Shown here: in pieces, positions 18,403 through 25,904 of the stretch
How positions within the stretch are numbered: the first letter of the stretch is position 1
How the letters are laid out: each line of letters begins with the position of its first letter
DNA from: Pseudomonadota bacterium
Lineage (GTDB): Bacteria > Pseudomonadota > Gammaproteobacteria > Acidiferrobacterales > Acidiferrobacteraceae
Direction of reading: 5' to 3'
Length of the DNA stretch: 45,148 bases
Assembly (NCBI GenBank): GCA_021827145.1
Contig: JAKAXK010000008.1
Coordinates: 1 to 45,148, forward strand
Notes under the pieces: model-generated
The model's database searches: none
What the model saw: the letters and a program-made list of their open reading frames with translations, nothing else
Told to the model about the DNA's origin: nothing
Translations under genes and position numbers: made by a program

Positions 18403-18547
18403 GGGCGCCTTCCCCGGCGGTGCCGGCAAGGCCCTGCGTAGCGAATACGGCCCGCGTGCGGTCCCATGGCGCCCCTCGAAACCGTCCCGGCCGGGCGCAT
18501 CCGAACCCGCGGAACATCGAATGTCGTGCTGTCTATACGGCTCATGA

Positions 18548-19495
18548 TCATTGGGGCTCGACGGATATCCGTCCCCGCGTCAACTCCAAAAAGACCTCTT
18601 CGAGGCTTGCCTGCTCGGTGGCGATATCGGTCACGACATGGCCCGCCATGCGCAGGGACTCCAGCACTTCGGGGATGGAGTCGGTGCCCTGCTGCAGGGC
18701 AAATTCCAGGATATTGCCGGTCCGCTTACGTAATTTCGACTCGAGGCGCGACGGGACCGCGGTTGCGGGCTCCGCGGTCGTCACGCGCAGCGTCTTCGAG
18801 ATCGCGCGGCTGAGCAGGGCCTCCTTGCTGTCAAGGGCGGCGATCCGGCCATCACGCATGATGGCGATGCGCTCGCACAGGGCCTCGGCCTCCTCGAGGT
18901 AATGCGTGGTCAGGATGATAGTGTGGCCCTCCTCATGGAGCCGCCGCACGAAAACCCATAGAGACGCCCGCAGTTCCACATCGACCCCCGCGGTCGGCTC
19001 GTCCAGGATGACGACCTGCGGCCTATGCACCAGCGCCTGAGCGATCAAGACGCGCCGCTTCATGCCCCCCGACAGCGCGCGCATATTGGCGTCGCCCTTA
19101 TCGGTCAGCATAAGCGCGCGCAAGAGCTCTTCGCGCCAGGCCTTGTTGTCGCGCCCCCCAAGCCCAAAATAGCCGGCCTGGATCGCAAGCACCTCGCGCA
19201 CCGAGAAAAACGGATCGAAAACGACCTCCTGGGGCACGACCCCAAGCGCGCGGCGCGCCTTGCGGTAATCCGCGATCACGTCGTGACCACAGATCGCGGC
19301 GCGCCCCTCGTCCGGGCGCGTGAGCCCGGCCAGGATATTGATGAGAGTGGATTTTCCGGCGCCATTGGGCCCAAGCAGCCCGAAAAACTCCCCCGGCCGG
19401 ACCTCAAGATCAATGCCGCGCAAGGCGTGCACCTCCCCAAAACGCTTGTGGAGGCCCGCAACCTCAATGGCCGATGCGCTCCGTACCACCGTCAT
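18548..19495 (-). CDS. ABC exporter ATP-binding protein, YadG-like
   Basis: The product is 315 aa from the ATG at 19495. Walker A is GPNGAGKSTL, the signature LSGGMKRRVLIAQAL, Walker B VVILDEPTAGVDVELR, and the His-loop TTHYLEEAEAL. The C-terminal 90 residues form an extra domain typical of ABC-2 drug or polysaccharide exporter ATPases. It works with the permease downstream. Its start overlaps mlaB by 4 bases, so the exporter is co-transcribed with the mla genes. That may link it to envelope lipid or antibiotic export, but this is inference. Confidence 0.88.
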   Translation of the reverse strand: MTVVRSASAIEVAGLHKRFGEVHALRGIDLEVRPGEFFGLLGPNGAGKSTLINILAGLTRPDEGRAAICGHDVIADYRKARRALGVVPQEVVFDPFFSVREVLAIQAGYFGLGGRDNKAWREELLRALMLTDKGDANMRALSGGMKRRVLIAQALVHRPQVVILDEPTAGVDVELRASLWVFVRRLHEEGHTIILTTHYLEEAEALCERIAIMRDGRIAALDSKEALLSRAISKTLRVTTAEPATAVPSRLESKLRKRTGNILEFALQQGTDSIPEVLESLRMAGHVVTDIATEQASLEEVFLELTRGRISVEPQ

Positions 19496-19791
19496 GCCCC
19501 CTCGGCGAAGAGCGCCTCGAGTCCGGTGACCCGGATCAGGGCCTGCAGCCGCTGCGGGGTCTCGGCTACGACAAGCCGAAAGCCTGCCTCGCGGGCACGG
19601 CGCTCCCATTCGATGAACAAAGCCAGGGCCACCGAGTCGGCATGCTCGAGGCCACCCAAGTCGATGGTCACGCGCCCGTTGGTCGGGGCGATATCCGGCG
19701 ACCAGAGCGCGGGGGGTATCGGCGTCGCAAAATCGACCGCGCCCTCCAGGCGATAACGCCCCGGTTCGCGCGCAACTAGACGCGGCGTCAA
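19492..19791 (-). CDS. mlaB: Phospholipid transport STAS protein MlaB
   Basis: The product is 99 aa. MlaB is a cytoplasmic STAS-domain subunit that binds the ATPase MlaF and stabilises the MlaFEDB complex. The sequence has the STAS pattern RYRLEGAVDFATP, VTIDLGGLEHADSVALALFIEWERRAREAGFRLVVAETP. The residue at the key loop is Ser (ADS) in place of the Thr common in enteric MlaB. It lies in the expected order after mlaC with a 4-base overlap on each side. Confidence 0.85.
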   Translation of the reverse strand: MTPRLVAREPGRYRLEGAVDFATPIPPALWSPDIAPTNGRVTIDLGGLEHADSVALALFIEWERRAREAGFRLVVAETPQRLQALIRVTGLEALFAEGA

Positions 19792-20417
19792 GGGGGCGTG
19801 CCGTTCGCGCGCTTCATGTCGGCGATCAGGGCGTTGAGGCCATGCGCGCGGATCTTGCGCCCATAGACCGAGCGATAGTTTGTGACGAGACTCACTCCGT
19901 CTATGGTGACGTCGTAGACCTTCCAGCCCACCTTCTTCCGCACGAACATGTAATCGAGCGGGATATTGGCGCTGCCGTTATTCTGCACGATCACGCTCTT
20001 GACGACGGCGTGGCGGCTATGAGGATCGTGCCGATAGGGCAGATACGATATCCGCTGCCCGGAGTAGCTCAGGAGGGCCGTCGCGTAAGTCCGCACCAGG
20101 AGGTCGCGGAACTGCGTCGTGAAGGCCGCGCGCTGCGCAGGCGTTGCCGTGCGCCAAGCGCGCGCGAGCACCCAGCGCGACATGCGATGGAAATCGAAAT
20201 ACGGTACGATGCGCCGATCGACCATGGCGTACAAGGCCGCCTTATGGTGCTCGTAGGTCGCGTGCTTGGTCTCGATGAGGTGCAGAATCTGATCCGTCTT
20301 CTGCTTGACGATGACGTTCGGCGGCGTCGATGGCCCGATGGCCGCCGCGACCCACGCAGGCATCAACAGAAATCCCAGCAGCGCGAGGACGCCTCTATAA
20401 CGTTTCATCGATATCAT
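19788..20417 (-). CDS. mlaC: Periplasmic phospholipid-binding protein MlaC
   Basis: The product is 209 aa from the ATG at 20417. GAGG stands six bases upstream; a second ATG three codons later is possible. A signal peptide (RYRGVLALLGFLLMPAWVAAA) directs it to the periplasm, where MlaC shuttles phospholipids between the outer-membrane MlaA complex and MlaFEDB. Family features are the helical N-terminal half with IVPYFDFHRMSRWVLARAWRTATPAQRAAF and the C-terminal SANIPLDYMFVRKKVGWKVYDVTIDGVSLVTNYRS. Position between mlaD and mlaB is canonical; mlaA is not in the window. Confidence 0.93.
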   Translation of the reverse strand: MISMKRYRGVLALLGFLLMPAWVAAAIGPSTPPNVIVKQKTDQILHLIETKHATYEHHKAALYAMVDRRIVPYFDFHRMSRWVLARAWRTATPAQRAAFTTQFRDLLVRTYATALLSYSGQRISYLPYRHDPHSRHAVVKSVIVQNNGSANIPLDYMFVRKKVGWKVYDVTIDGVSLVTNYRSVYGRKIRAHGLNALIADMKRANGTPP

Positions 20418-20442
20418 CCCTTTCCTCTCTTCAGAGTGCGCT

Positions 20443-20919
20443 CTAGTTATGGCCCGAGGCATGCCCGGCCTTGCTGTAGAGCAATTGGCTTATGATCTTT
20501 TCGAGGATAATCGCCGACTGCGTGATCCGAATCTTACCACCATTCTTCAGATCACGGCGGCTGCCACCCGGGCTCAAGCTCACGAACTGTTCGCCCAGAA
20601 GTCCGGCTGTCTGTATCGACGCACTCGAGTCGCGCGGGAAGCGGTACTTCTTCAGAATGTCGAGGGTCACGATGGCGCGGTATGTGACCGGATCGACCGT
20701 GATGCGGGCCACACGCCCTATGCGCACACCGGCAACCGTAACGGGGGCCTTGGGCTTCAAACTCCCTATGTCGTTGAAGTCGGCGGTGACCGCATAGGTC
20801 TCGCCAGCATTCAGGACTTGAATATTGCCAACCTTGAGCGCCAGCATGGCCAGGGCCAAGAGGCCCGCCACCACAAACAGGCCGACCGTGAACTCCATAC
20901 CTTTCGCCTGCATAGTCAA
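20443..20919 (-). CDS. mlaD: MCE-domain lipid transport protein MlaD
   Basis: The product is 158 aa. MlaD has one N-terminal membrane helix (FTVGLFVVAGLLALAMLALK) and one MCE domain that forms a hexameric ring in the periplasm. Motifs GSLKPKAPVTVAGVRIGRV and the central loop TAGLLGEQFVSLSPGG are characteristic. It overlaps mlaE by 4 bases and precedes mlaC by 25. The length fits the family (about 150-185 aa). Confidence 0.94.
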   Translation of the reverse strand: MTMQAKGMEFTVGLFVVAGLLALAMLALKVGNIQVLNAGETYAVTADFNDIGSLKPKAPVTVAGVRIGRVARITVDPVTYRAIVTLDILKKYRFPRDSSASIQTAGLLGEQFVSLSPGGSRRDLKNGGKIRITQSAIILEKIISQLLYSKAGHASGHN

Positions 20920-21704
20920 AGTCCTCGCAACATGAATGCGGTCATGATGAAGTCGAGCGCCAGGATGGCGAGTGACGAACTCACCACCGTGCGCGTCGTG
21001 GCGCGGCTCACACCCTCCGACGTCGGTTTGGCGTCGTAACCCTCGAAGACCGCGATCCAGCTTACGACAAAGCCGAATACGACGCTTTTCACAAGGCCGC
21101 CCATGATGTCGTTCGTCACGCTGACGCCGCTTTGCATCTGCGACCAGAATACCCCGCCGTCCAGACCGAGATCGCCCACCGCGACCACATAGGCGCCAAG
21201 GATACCGACCGCACTGAAGATCATGGCCAACAGGGGGACCGCGATCCAGCCCGCCCAGAACCGCGGGGCCACGACCCGTGGCAGGGGGTCGACCGCCATC
21301 ATTTCCATACCATCGAGCTGTTCGGTGGCCTTCATGAGGCCAATCTCGGCGGTGAGCGCCGAACCCGCGCGCCCAGCGAAGAGCAAGGCGGTCAGAACCG
21401 GTCCGAGCTCGCGGGTCAGCGACAAAGCGACGAGCAGGCCGAGCGACGATTGGGCGTCATAGCGCACCAGCGTGTTATAGCCCTGCAAGGCCAGGATCAT
21501 GCCCACGAAGGCCCCCGACACGAGCACAATGACGAGCGTCAGCACACCCGTCATATAGAGCTGCTGGACGATGAGCCGCGCGCGCGCCAGGGCCACGCCC
21601 AGGGCCGGTGCCAAGCGCGCCAGAAAGAGTGTGGCCCGCCCGAGGCGCCCGACACCACCGATCACGCGTCGCCCGAGCCCGCTGATCCCAAGATCCCAGC
21701 TCAC
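20916..21704 (-). CDS. mlaE: Phospholipid ABC transporter permease MlaE
   Basis: The product is 262 aa with several membrane spans. MlaE is the dimeric permease at the centre of the MlaFEDB complex. RELGPVLTALLFAGRAGSALTAEIGLMKATEQLDGMEMMAVDPLPRVVAPRF is the family signature that includes the cytoplasmic coupling helix. A second conserved region is SVVFGFVVSWIAVFEGYDAKPTSEGVSRATTRTVV. It overlaps mlaF and mlaD by 4 bases each. Confidence 0.95.
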   Translation of the reverse strand: MSWDLGISGLGRRVIGGVGRLGRATLFLARLAPALGVALARARLIVQQLYMTGVLTLVIVLVSGAFVGMILALQGYNTLVRYDAQSSLGLLVALSLTRELGPVLTALLFAGRAGSALTAEIGLMKATEQLDGMEMMAVDPLPRVVAPRFWAGWIAVPLLAMIFSAVGILGAYVVAVGDLGLDGGVFWSQMQSGVSVTNDIMGGLVKSVVFGFVVSWIAVFEGYDAKPTSEGVSRATTRTVVSSSLAILALDFIMTAFMLRGL

Positions 21705-22522
21705 GGCCGCTCCCGCGCCATAAGGTCGTCGAGATATTCGGGGGCGGGATAGTGGAAAGCCACGGGGCCGTCCGGAAGACCGGCCATGAACTGCCGGACC
21801 TCGGGGGCATCGGTCTTCTGCATATCGACCGCGGTCCCCTGGGCGATGACACGACCGTCACCCAGAAGATAGATGTAGTCCGCGATGCCACAGGCCTCGA
21901 CAACATCGTGGGTGACGACGATCGATGTCATGCCCAGCGCGTCGTTCAGCTCACGTATGAGCTTGACGATGACGCCCATGGAGATCGGGTCCAAGCCTGC
22001 AAATGGCTCGTCGTACATGACCATCATGGGATCGAGGGCGATGGCGCGCGCGAGCGCCACGCGCCTCGCCATACCGCCCGAGAGTTCAGCGGGAAACAGA
22101 TGGCGCGCGCCGCGCAAGCCGACCAGCTCGAGCTTCATCAATACCAGGTGATGAATCAGCGACTCCGGCAGGCGTGTGTGCTCGCGCATCGGAAACGCGA
22201 CATTCTCGAAGACATCGAGGTCCGTGAGCAGGGCGCCCGACTGAAACAGCATGCCCATGCGGCGGCGCAAGCCAAAGAGCGCCTTGCGCGGCAAAGACCC
22301 GACAGTCTCGCCCGCAACCTCGACCGACCCGCGATCGGGGGTAAGTCGGCCGCCCATAAGGTTCAGGAGCGTCGTCTTGCCGGTCCCGCTGCCGCCCATG
22401 ATAGCGGTCACACTTCCCCGCGCGACGGTGAGATTCAGATCTCGAAAGATCGGGCGGCCGTCGCGCGCAAACACAAGATCGCGCACCGTCACCAGGGGGT
22501 CGGTACTCTTCGGTCGCTCCAC
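21701..22522 (-). CDS. mlaF: Phospholipid ABC transporter ATPase MlaF
   Basis: The product is 273 aa from the GTG at 22522, which has AAGGA five bases before it and gives the family length (about 269). Longer starts up to 22714 add residues with no family likeness. Walker A is GGSGTGKTTLLN, signature LSGGMARRVALARAIA, Walker B VMYDEPFAGLDP, His-loop VVTHDVVEA. The C-terminal tail (FHYPAPEYLDDLM) resembles the segment of MlaF that reaches the other monomer in the E. coli complex. It is the first gene of the mla operon and the edge of the conserved block. Confidence 0.95.
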   Translation of the reverse strand: MERPKSTDPLVTVRDLVFARDGRPIFRDLNLTVARGSVTAIMGGSGTGKTTLLNLMGGRLTPDRGSVEVAGETVGSLPRKALFGLRRRMGMLFQSGALLTDLDVFENVAFPMREHTRLPESLIHHLVLMKLELVGLRGARHLFPAELSGGMARRVALARAIALDPMMVMYDEPFAGLDPISMGVIVKLIRELNDALGMTSIVVTHDVVEACGIADYIYLLGDGRVIAQGTAVDMQKTDAPEVRQFMAGLPDGPVAFHYPAPEYLDDLMARERP

Positions 22523-22550
22523 GGCTATCCTTGACGTCGTTATTGTCTCT

Positions 22551-22578
22551 TTATTAGGTCCCTGCGCGCCATGTCCAA
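22551..22578 (-). promoter_or_regulatory. Probable promoter of the mla operon
   Basis: On the minus strand TTGGAC (22578-22573) and TAATAA (22556-22551) are 16 bases apart, 29 bases upstream of the GTG start of mlaF. Confidence 0.4.
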
Positions 22579-22740
22579 GGGCGTGGCACCGGGTGCCCGC
22601 GCCGTCGGTGCGCCAGCACGGCCGCACGCGCATCGTCTTCCGGGTCGACGCAAGGATGCCATACCAGCGCCGCCCCGCAAAATCCGGCGAGCACCGCATG
22701 GGCACGCTCACCAATGGTCGGCGATGGTCGGCCCACCTCC

Positions 22741-22770
22741 TTGGGCAAGACCCGCTCTCTCCCCTATAAT
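22741..22770 (+). promoter_or_regulatory. Probable promoter of the outer-membrane protein gene at 22803
   Basis: TTGGGC at 22741-22746 and a perfect TATAAT at 22765-22770 are 18 bases apart, 32 bases before the start codon. The interval 22579-22740 holds no gene I can support. Confidence 0.5.
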
Positions 22771-22802
22771 CCGGGCGACCTCACCAGGCCCCAGGGGGCG
22801 CC

Positions 22803-23378
22803 GTGAACCATTCATACCGTTTGACCGCACTTGCCACACTTGCCGCTCTTGCGCTTGGCACCCAAGCCGCCTTCGCCGAAGACGCCCTGATCCTGACCCT
22901 GGGCGCGACCCGTCTCGCCCATACGCATCAGATGGTGGCGGGCCAGGACAGCGGCCTGAGCCAGAGCGCCAATAGCGTCTACGACGTCGCCTGGGAGCAG
23001 CGCCACTACAACGGCATCGCCTACGGCGGCGAGCTCTTGCTCTCCAATAATACGATCGCCAACGCCTCTGGGGGCGGCAACGTCGCCGCGCGAACCTTTA
23101 TGCTGACCCTGAAAAAGTACCATCGGCCAACAGCCCACGTGTACCCCTACATCGGCGCCGGCGTCGGTCTCATGGACACCGAGGTGACCGGCGTAAACGG
23201 CGGAACCGGCATAGGCCCCGCAGTCGAGGTCGACGGCGGGGTCGAGTTCGCGTGGGCGCACAGCATCGGCTTCTACACCGAGCTGCGCGGCATCTACGCC
23301 CCGGGCGGGGTTATCTATGGCACGCGCGTCAATATGTCGGGCGTGGGCATCTATGGCGGCGTGAGCCTGCTCTTCTAA
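22803..23378 (+). CDS. Small outer-membrane beta-barrel protein
   Basis: The product is 191 aa. A signal peptide (RLTALATLAALALGTQAAFA, cleavage before ED) is followed by alternating amphipathic strands, ending in an aromatic residue (GIYGGVSLLF), as required for barrel assembly. Glycine-rich strands such as VYPYIGAGVGLMDTEV and GFYTELRGIYAPGG resemble OmpW/OmpA-like eight-stranded barrels. The exact family is not recognised. The start is GTG at 22803 with AGGGGG seven bases before. Its last bases overlap the convergent DUF72-like gene by 4. Confidence 0.7.
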   Translation: MNHSYRLTALATLAALALGTQAAFAEDALILTLGATRLAHTHQMVAGQDSGLSQSANSVYDVAWEQRHYNGIAYGGELLLSNNTIANASGGGNVAARTFMLTLKKYHRPTAHVYPYIGAGVGLMDTEVTGVNGGTGIGPAVEVDGGVEFAWAHSIGFYTELRGIYAPGGVIYGTRVNMSGVGIYGGVSLLF

Positions 23379-24013
23379 GATCCGGCCAGCAACCCCCTAA
23401 GCAACAGGGCCTCGTCGACCCCCGTGAGCGCGCTGGCCGCCTCCTGAAAAAAGAGCGCCGCCCCCGCGGGGGCCGAGACGCCACCCAGCTCCCGCAGGGC
23501 CCCGGCCAGGCTCCGGCGGTCGATCCGATCGACAAGGCTCAGCGCAAAGGGTCCCGCGGGAGGTCGTCCCGCAGCCGGGCGACCGCAGAGACCCACCCCC
23601 AGACCCGCAAGCTCCGCCTTGCACGCCTTCGAGCACGTCCGCAGATCCACGGTCACGGGCAATCGCCGCGCGAGCGCCCCAAGCAGCGCCGCATGGGCCG
23701 AGGTCAAGCGCGCCAGACGCACGAGGCAGGCGGCTACGAGCGGCTGCGGCCAATCCTCCCTCTGCGCAAGGGACGCAAGGGCCGGCTCCGGCACCTCCAG
23801 AACCAACCGGAAATCGGGCGGCGCCTCGTCGGCCAAGGCTGGGAGCCTGGCGAGATCCGCGCCCCACGAGCGGGCCGGTAGAAGAAGCGCCGGATAGCGG
23901 TGGCTGTAAAACAGAAAGCGCCACTCGGGCGGCAAGTCCGGTGGATAGAAGCGTCCCTGCCAACACGTATGCGCATAGCCGCGCGCGCCGACAAGTATCG
24001 AGGAGATGGTCAT
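23375..24013 (-). CDS. Diverged DUF72-like protein
   Basis: The product is 212 aa from the ATG at 24013. ILVGARGYAHTCWQGRFYPPDLPPEWRFLFYSHRYPALLLPA follows the DUF72 opening pattern (GtsGw-x-y-x-x-W-x-G-x-FYP-x-x-x-P). However, the Glu-x-N-x-x-FY step that normally follows is replaced by LLLPARSW. DUF72 proteins are TIM-barrel-like with unknown function. At 212 aa it is shorter than the usual 240-290, and the middle is rich in Ala and Leu, so it may be degrading or a divergent subfamily. It is convergent with the barrel gene with overlapping stop codons. Confidence 0.6.
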   Translation of the reverse strand: MTISSILVGARGYAHTCWQGRFYPPDLPPEWRFLFYSHRYPALLLPARSWGADLARLPALADEAPPDFRLVLEVPEPALASLAQREDWPQPLVAACLVRLARLTSAHAALLGALARRLPVTVDLRTCSKACKAELAGLGVGLCGRPAAGRPPAGPFALSLVDRIDRRSLAGALRELGGVSAPAGAALFFQEAASALTGVDEALLLRGLLAGS

Positions 24014-24066
24014 GGTCGCATAGTAGCGGCCTGCGCCACGTGCCGCCATCACCCCAGCTAGGAGGC

Positions 24067-24126
24067 GGGCCTCGACCGGTTATCGGCCACATCCATCCAT
24101 TCGGAAAACCGGCCTCTGCCTTTGCG
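24067..24126 (+). repeat. 60-bp direct repeat, copy 1, upstream of the MazEF-type pair
   Basis: 58 of 60 bases match 24900-24959 in the same orientation; differences are at the fourth and eleventh positions. The core includes CCACATCCATCCATTCGG. The two copies are 833 bases apart and bracket exactly the promoter and both genes of the toxin-antitoxin pair. The remainder of 24014-24260 shows no gene. Confidence 0.85.
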
Positions 24127-24260
24127 CAAGGACAAGGCTTGACGTAATAGCCGCAGGCCTTCATCCGCAACGCTTTCCGATAGCGACCGCCCCAACGGTG
24201 GCGACTGCATGCGCCACAGACCCTGATCGACCTTGCCGAGGTCGGACACCCGGGGCCGGC

Positions 24261-24289
24261 TTGCCGGATCGGAATACGGGATGTATATT
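24261..24289 (+). promoter_or_regulatory. Promoter of the toxin-antitoxin pair
   Basis: TTGCCG at 24261-24266 and TATATT at 24284-24289 are separated by 17 bases, 30 bases upstream of the antitoxin start. The promoter lies inside the 60-bp-repeat bracket, so the cassette carries its own transcription signal. Confidence 0.65.
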
Positions 24290-24318
24290 CAATGGAGACT
24301 ACACAATGGGTGACGAAT

Positions 24319-24555
24319 ATGACTACAGTTTCCCTTCGCCTTCCGGATAGCCTCATCAAGGAGGCCGACGAGCGGGCCCGGGAGCTGCATATCCCGCGCG
24401 CCGAGTACATTCGCCGCGCCATCTTGGCGCTCAATACCCAGATCGGCGCCGAACAGAGCCGCCGGCGCATGATAGAGGTTTCCCGGCGGGTGCGTGGCGA
24501 GAGCATGCGCGTCAACGCCGAATTCGACGCCATCGAAGACGCGCCGGATGCGTAA
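24319..24555 (+). CDS. Ribbon-helix-helix antitoxin (MazE-like)
   Basis: The product is 78 aa from the ATG at 24319, chosen because GGTG stands six bases before it; an in-frame ATG at 24292 would add nine residues. TTVSLRLPDSLIKEADERARELHIPRAEYIRRAILALNTQ is a ribbon-helix-helix DNA-binding domain. The tail (EVSRRVRGESMRVNAEFDAIEDAPDA), acidic at its end, would wrap the toxin. Such antitoxins neutralise the partner and repress their own promoter. It overlaps the toxin gene by 8 bases. Confidence 0.88.
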   Translation: MTTVSLRLPDSLIKEADERARELHIPRAEYIRRAILALNTQIGAEQSRRRMIEVSRRVRGESMRVNAEFDAIEDAPDA

Positions 24556-24895
24556 GCGTGGCAGTGTTTGGCTCGCCAACCTCAATCCGCAGCGCGGCAC
24601 CGAGCCGGGCAAGATTCGTCCAGTGCTGATCATCCAAAGCCAAGCATTGCTCGATGCCGAGCATCCTTCCACCCTCGTCATTCCCTTCACCACCCGCCTT
24701 ACCGACAACGCGGAACCGTTACGCCTACGCCTGCCGGCGCAGGGGCAGTTGAAAATGGACTCCGACCTGCTCCTGGACCAGCTGCGTGCTATCGACAATC
24801 GCCGTCTGACCGAGGGTCCGCTGTTACAGTGCGCACCTGAATTCATTGCGCGAGTGGATACCGCGCTGATCGAAGTGCTGAACCTCATGAACTAG
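24548..24895 (+). CDS. MazF/PemK-like endoribonuclease toxin
   Basis: The product is 115 aa. The plasmid maintenance toxin fold is evident: MRKRGSVWLANLNPQRGTEPGKIRPVLIIQSQALL, with the catalytic Arg in the GTEPGKIRPVLI loop, then TLVIPFTTRL and KMDSDLLLDQLRAIDNRRL. MazF toxins cleave mRNA at short sequences and stop translation until the antitoxin is replenished. The start at 24548 lies within the antitoxin gene. All key motifs are present, so the pair appears functional. A 60-bp repeat begins 5 bases after its stop codon. Confidence 0.9.
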   Translation: MRKRGSVWLANLNPQRGTEPGKIRPVLIIQSQALLDAEHPSTLVIPFTTRLTDNAEPLRLRLPAQGQLKMDSDLLLDQLRAIDNRRLTEGPLLQCAPEFIARVDTALIEVLNLMN

Positions 24896-24899
24896 GGGT

Positions 24900-24959
24900 G
24901 GGTCTCGACTGGTTATCGGCCACATCCATCCATTCGGAAAACCGGCCTCTGCCTTTGCG
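24900..24959 (+). repeat. 60-bp direct repeat, copy 2, downstream of the MazEF-type pair
   Basis: Second copy, 58/60 identical to 24067-24126. It begins just beyond the toxin stop codon; similarity ends abruptly after TTTGCG in both copies, which marks a defined end. Confidence 0.85.
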
Positions 24960-25050
24960 AAATATCAAGCGGCGCCGACCGAAACCTCCTTTATGATCGC
25001 CGCGCAGTTTGCAACTGCACAATAAAACGAGACTCAGAGGAGACTGCAGT

Positions 25051-25620
25051 ATGTCCATGCCAAAAAATATCAAGAGAATGATGGCCACCACCGCCCTTTT
25101 GGCCCTGCCGCTGACCGCCATGGCAGCAACACCCTGGTACGTAGGGATCACCGCCGGATCTGGCAATCTCTCCGGCTTCAGCCACCCGCTCGACGTCACG
25201 GTCTTCGGCGGCTACAACATTCCCGCACACCTGGGGCGCGGGACACTGGCCGTTGAAGCGGGCTACGACCACCTCGGCACCTTCAACGAAAACGGTCTGC
25301 CGGCCGGGGAGAGCGCTTCATTAACGATGCACGCCCTTGAGGCCTCGGCCGTTTATTCATGGCCGATCACGCACGCCTTCCGTGTCTACGGACGCGCCGG
25401 CTTGGCCGCATGGCATGCATCTGCGACCGCCAACGTGACATCGGGCGGCGTAACCTACTCCGCTTCCGACTCCGGCAGCGGCGTCGACCCCTTGCTCGGG
25501 GTAGGTGTGTCTTATGCTGTCATGCCGAACCTTGCGATCCGCGGCGAGTTCCGCACCATCACCAGCACCTCAGGTGGCAGTATCGACCTATTCGATGCCG
25601 GCGCGGTATTCAGCTTCTAA
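25051..25620 (+). CDS. Small outer-membrane beta-barrel protein (OmpA/OmpW-like)
   Basis: The product is 189 aa. GAGGAG stands eight bases before the ATG at 25051. The signal peptide is KRMMATTALLALPLTAMA, followed by TPWYVGITAGSGNLSG and alternating strands such as VTVFGGYNIPAHLGRGTLAVEAGYDHLG, GRAGLAAWHASATA and LLGVGVSYAVMPNLAIRGEFRTI. The C-terminal IDLFDAGAVFSF ends in Phe, the barrel-insertion signal. The length matches an eight-stranded barrel of the porin-like OMP_b-brl families. It may be a distant relative of the barrel at 22803. It ends with a clear terminator. Confidence 0.75.
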   Translation: MSMPKNIKRMMATTALLALPLTAMAATPWYVGITAGSGNLSGFSHPLDVTVFGGYNIPAHLGRGTLAVEAGYDHLGTFNENGLPAGESASLTMHALEASAVYSWPITHAFRVYGRAGLAAWHASATANVTSGGVTYSASDSGSGVDPLLGVGVSYAVMPNLAIRGEFRTITSTSGGSIDLFDAGAVFSF

Positions 25621-25649
25621 AAACCAACAACGGAACTCTCCATCTTGAG

Positions 25650-25672
25650 GCCGCCTTAAGGGCGGCTTTTTT
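25650..25672 (+). terminator. Intrinsic terminator of the barrel gene
   Basis: GCCGCC (25650-25655) pairs with GGCGGC (25661-25666) around TTAAG, followed directly by six T residues. A second hairpin-like segment with a T-run lies at about 25700-25737. The rest of 25673-25904 holds no gene. Confidence 0.85.
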
Positions 25673-25848
25673 GGGCCACAACCAGAGAGCACAACAAGAG
25701 CGGAAGCGTCCTAAAAAGGTGGATGCCGCTTTTTTTGATAATGGTTCGACAAATGTGGTGCGCGTAGCCTTCCATCCAATAGCAGCGGCCTACGCCGGTA
25801 GTGTACGGATTTATGTGCACATTCTTGGCGGGCTTTAGGCCTAGGTGG

Positions 25849-25876
25849 TTGACAGGACGCCGTGCCACGTTAATGT
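25849..25876 (+). promoter_or_regulatory. Promoter-like sequence facing the IS256-family element
   Basis: A perfect TTGACA (25849-25854) and TAATGT (25871-25876) are 16 bases apart, 28 bases outside the left inverted repeat, pointing into the transposase. It may be chance or a leftover of an earlier gene's promoter. Confidence 0.4.
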
Positions 25877-25904
25877 GATCTGGTGTAGCGGGGAGGTATA
25901 ACTG

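Noticed and set aside
17398-18441. A plus-strand open frame (347 codons) opposite the ABC permease and ibaG
   Set aside because: Composition is rich in His, Asp, Gln and Arg as expected from antisense of membrane protein codons; no family likeness.
22554-22748. Small minus-strand frame upstream of mlaF
   Set aside because: It overlaps the likely promoter region, has no family match, and the GTG start of mlaF explains the coding boundary.
24058-24249. Minus-strand frames through both 60-bp repeats giving RKGRGRFSEWMDVADN
   Set aside because: The shared peptide only reflects the DNA repeat; the frames around it differ, lack starts with ribosome binding sites, and show no family.
25878-25894. 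A second IS left end next to the IS256-family element
   Set aside because: Only about 9-10 bases resemble the inverted repeat and there is no element body; mentioned with the IS but not called separately.
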